A stretch of 64,000 bases of DNA, from contig CM119266.1 of NCBI GenBank assembly GCA_051294375.1, forward strand, positions 9,742,538-9,806,537. Direction: 5' to 3'. The position numbers and the translations under genes are program-made. The stretch comes from Paraspadella gotoi (lineage: Eukaryota > Chaetognatha). Shown piece after piece: positions 61,150 through 64,000 of the stretch (the stretch's first letter is position 1; the number at the start of each line of letters is the position of its first letter). The notes under the pieces are model-generated. The model made no database searches and was not told the DNA's origin. It worked only from the letters and a program-made list of their open reading frames with translations.

Positions 61150-61437
61150 GTTGAGCGTGACGTTAAGTTTGTTCCCGCATTTGTAGTCTCCCGAATCCTC
61201 GAGAGTCGTCCGTCGAATCACGAGTCGATACGCGGACAAAGTCTTGGAGGCCTCGGGTCGACGCGGCGCCATCATCGACAACGCCGTCGAGGAAGAGGAG
61301 GAGGAAGAGGAAGAGGAAGGGGCGGAGGTGGGAGAGGGAGAAGGGGAGGAGGAGGAGGAGTTGAGTTTGCGGACGACGAAGGCGTATTTGGTCATATCGA
61401 CGGTCTGATCGTAGGGGAGTTCGCCGAAGGAGAGGAC
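61150..61437 (-). CDS. Ig receptor, Ig domain 1 exon
   Basis: Acceptor CCCCTCCAG|GTCCTC, phase 0 in; donor CTCAAC|GTGAGT, phase 0 out; 96 codons. It encodes V-L-S-F-G-E-L-P-Y-D, a Ser/Pro run of about 35 residues inserted between strands, then S-A-Y-R-L-V-I-R-R-T-T-L-E-D-S-G-D-Y-K-C and L-N-V-T-L-N. The D-S-G-D-Y-K-C F-strand signature makes the Ig call firm. The B-strand and the signal peptide must lie in upstream exons that I could not find. Confidence 0.82.
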
Positions 61438-64000
61438 CTGGAGGGGTGGAGGGGGAGGAAGAGAATGGGAGGGTGGAGGTGAGATGCGAGATACGGGGTG
61501 TTGTCGGGGGAGTTGGGGGATAGAGAAGAATGGTTTCATTGTTGAAGAGAAAAAAAAATAGAGAGAAAAGTAAAAGGAGAAAAGAAAAGAATATAAACAA
61601 AAAGAAAAGAAAAGAAATGAAAACCGACAATTAGAAAAGAACAGAAATTAAAAATTTAAAAGAAGAAAAAAGAATGCAACCTGTCATCCGTGACACGATA
61701 CACACTATAATTAAATTTATTAATCAATAATCGTTAAATTTATTAAATTTGTTACATTCGTTACAAGCAAATGATACCTCTAAGGCCAACTAAAATGAAT
61801 GCTCAATTTTCTTAGCGCAAGGAAAGATGGCGACTTTGTGTACAAGAGAAAAATACTAAACGGAAGAAGCATCGCTCTCCAGCGAAACTCTTCGGGGCAG
61901 ATTCTTCCCCGCCCCCCGGCCCTCCTTCGCCCCCTGGCCTCGTTCTCATCTCTTCCCCACGCGTTTTACACTAATCCCCCTCCACGCCCCCCCCCAAAAA
62001 AAGTATATTTCCTCAGATTCCTCTGAGATTTAAGCTTATCATCTCGGAAACGACCCATGGCTGACCGACCGTGGGCGGACGAAAGCGGGAAGAGAAAATG
62101 GGGGGGAGAGGAATGTAAGGTGGGTTCTGGAAGAGAGAGGCCGAGGGTGTGGAAGGGGCCACGGGGCCTCGTTCACCCTCCTTGCGCCATTTCGGTCGAG
62201 TTCCCGACCCCGAAAATGGCCGGTGATTCTTTGCGGAAGCCGAGGCGTGGGTGTCGAGAGGAAGCGATATAGTTCGGGGCGAGGGCCAAGCCGCTCGGGC
62301 ACGGGGGTCGAACGACCCGTCGAGGCTCCGGCCGAATAAAAGCCGCGATGGGTCCTGCCTTCGCGCCCAACGACGCCGCCGGAAAAAAAAAGAAAAGTGG
62401 CGCGCTAACGGCGAGAGGGCGCGACCTCCGAAATCGAGGCTCCTTGACCGGACCGGTGGCGCTGACCGGTTGGACTTTTTTCGGCCACGCCTCACTTTTT
62501 TTTGGCGTTTAGCGTCATCATTCGACGGACTAGAATACGGTTTAGATGAGGAAAAGGGATTTTTAATTTTAGTATTTTTCATCTTGAGCCTACTACAAAA
62601 ATACATCCTGAAATATTTTATTTCATGGCAAAGCTTTCATTTGTTGCAATAATGGTGAGCCGACTACCTGATAAACAATATTTTTATACAACTGAGAAAG
62701 CGGTAAATTGACCGTACATTTTAATATCTTTAAAATATAAATAAATAATCAGCCCATTCCACTTGCCACTCTGTACCTTTCTCAATTCTCAGCCCTTTTT
62801 CCGTCTGCTCCTCCCTAAAAATTGGGCGAAGTTTGTTTTAAGAGGAAAATTCGATTTCTCAGAAATGAAACCCGATTTCTCAGAAATGAGTTTTTCGTCG
62901 CCTTCGTTTTTTTTTTCACGTCCACATCAAAATCCCATTCGACGGCGAAGGCTTCATCATATACAGGGGGAACCCATTTTCTCTCCCTCGCCCCATTTTC
63001 GGTCCCGAGGGTGACGCATTATGCTTCCTCCGCTTTCCCCTCCCGGGTACAGCGAGCTGGGAGTTGGGTTCTCGACCACCCTCTTATTTTTTTTTTCTGG
63101 TGAGGGGGTCCAGGTTCGTACGAAAAACCCAACCAAATGGCCTCGTTGAAAACGCGAAATGTCAGAAATCTCGGAAGAATATCAAGAATTCCATTTCTAG
63201 GAAAAGACGTTGAAACCTTTTAATTTACATTTTTGGCCTGACTTGCCTTATTTCAGAAATTCACAAATCTTTTTTGCTTATTTTCAAAACTCACTTTCGT
63301 CTCACACTGCCTTTCTCCCTGAATTGTTCACTTCTCAAATCCCTACTCCTCCCCCTCCTCCTCCTCCTCCTCTTCCTCCTCTCAAAAGGTCATAAACTCC
63401 AGCGACGTCGATGTTATGACGAGGATATTGTTTTGCGCAAATAGGAGGTAAACATTGGCTTCCAATTTTCTCCCAGAAATTAAGCTTGAATTTTCTGATT
63501 TCCGCGCGGGGGCGTCTCTCCCATCAGGCGTCGACGGCCGGGCGTCACGCCTTGGCCCACGGGGAGATTCGAAGTCTCTAAACGGACGGAAAAATTTGGA
63601 CAATTTTTTTCTATCTGTAGAAAGAGACTGGCTATCGGCTTAGTCTAAATAATGTGACGTTTATTAAATTAATTCATTTATTAAACTTATTTTTTCAAAT
63701 TATTTTATTTTGCGCACGGACTAATGTTTAAATATCCAAACTTTTTAAATCCGAGTTAATATCTTTGACGCAAGTCATCATCTTGTATGTCGTATAGTAC
63801 ATATATATTTTAAATAAAAAACAAAAGAATTAATAAGAAATACTTAACGGTCGTTGTAAGCAAAAAATGGAGTTAAAATTTTTTTTTTTTCTGTTCATTG
63901 GTCATTGGTCAATGTCCAGAGGCCAGCAACTGAACATTGCATTAACTTAATAGTATTTGGGAAATACATTAGCCAAATACACGAGGCCGAAAGCAGCACT
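61438..64000. other. Upstream intron or intergenic DNA of the Ig receptor
   Basis: GC-rich islet at 62050-62470 (both strands open, Arg/Pro-rich translations) and a smaller one at 63500-63600. AAAGATGGCGACT is at 61823. CTC-triplet runs are at 63350-63380. No exon with a phase-0 exit to join the 61437 exon was identified. Confidence 0.4.

Noticed and set aside
62013-62606. 197-codon - strand frame and several overlapping frames on both strands
   Set aside because: GC-rich islet open in many frames at once, Arg/Pro-rich in each, with no phase link to the receptor; more likely a CpG-rich regulatory islet.

Overview
This is AT-rich, intron-containing animal nuclear DNA, probably invertebrate; the phylum cannot be fixed from sequence alone. 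It has GT-AG introns with matching phases, fragments of non-LTR retrotransposon, long CT/GA/TTTC microsatellites, and four runs of N (10701-10711, 45139-45163, 55152-55453, 59433-59442). Two AT-rich coding blocks on the + strand contrast with short, GC3-rich exons on the - strand.

Left third (1-20.8 kb, + strand): two tandem genes for giant, low-complexity, charged proteins built on a short motif of the form F-K-L-P-D/N-W-x-L-P. Gene A enters from the left edge and stops at 5313. Gene B probably starts with the ATG at 9319 in a small exon (to 9418) and continues in a 9-kb exon, 11761-20795. The pair shares the motif and a C-terminal module (S-L-K-x-x-F-G-R/K-A followed by an acidic E-E-D-I tail), so I read them as tandem paralogues of an AHNAK/periaxin-like repeat family that I cannot match to a named gene. 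An inverted pair of dispersed repeats (about 6.93-8.02 kb and 9.99-10.44 kb) flanks the 5' end of gene B.

Right two thirds (23.1-61.4 kb, - strand): one long immunoglobulin-superfamily membrane receptor. I reconstructed at least 16 exons from open frames, splice sites and matching phases. In transcript order: Ig exons at 61.4, 58.1, 55.1, 54.8, 45.0, 42.5 and 41.5 kb; a Gly/Asp-rich stalk at 30.0 kb; a transmembrane exon at 29.0 kb; then a roughly 400-residue cytoplasmic tail with a Cys cluster, poly-His and poly-Gly tracts and Ser/Pro-rich regions, ending at a stop codon at 23131-23133. Its 5' end was not found.

Nested in its largest intron on the + strand is an intact, intronless gene (36886-38037) for a seven-transmembrane, GPCR-like protein. 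Everything from about 36.37 to 45.14 kb recurs at 45.16-54.47 kb with dense random single-base insertions, directly after a gap of exactly 25 N. The second copy is best read as unpolished long-read gap fill, not a biological duplication; it contains broken images of the GPCR gene and of three Ig exons. Other items: a hammerhead-ribozyme-like motif at 40.25 kb, a tRNA-like (SINE-like) sequence at 7.67 kb, a non-LTR reverse transcriptase tail at 21.3 kb, and several 7-bp minisatellites.
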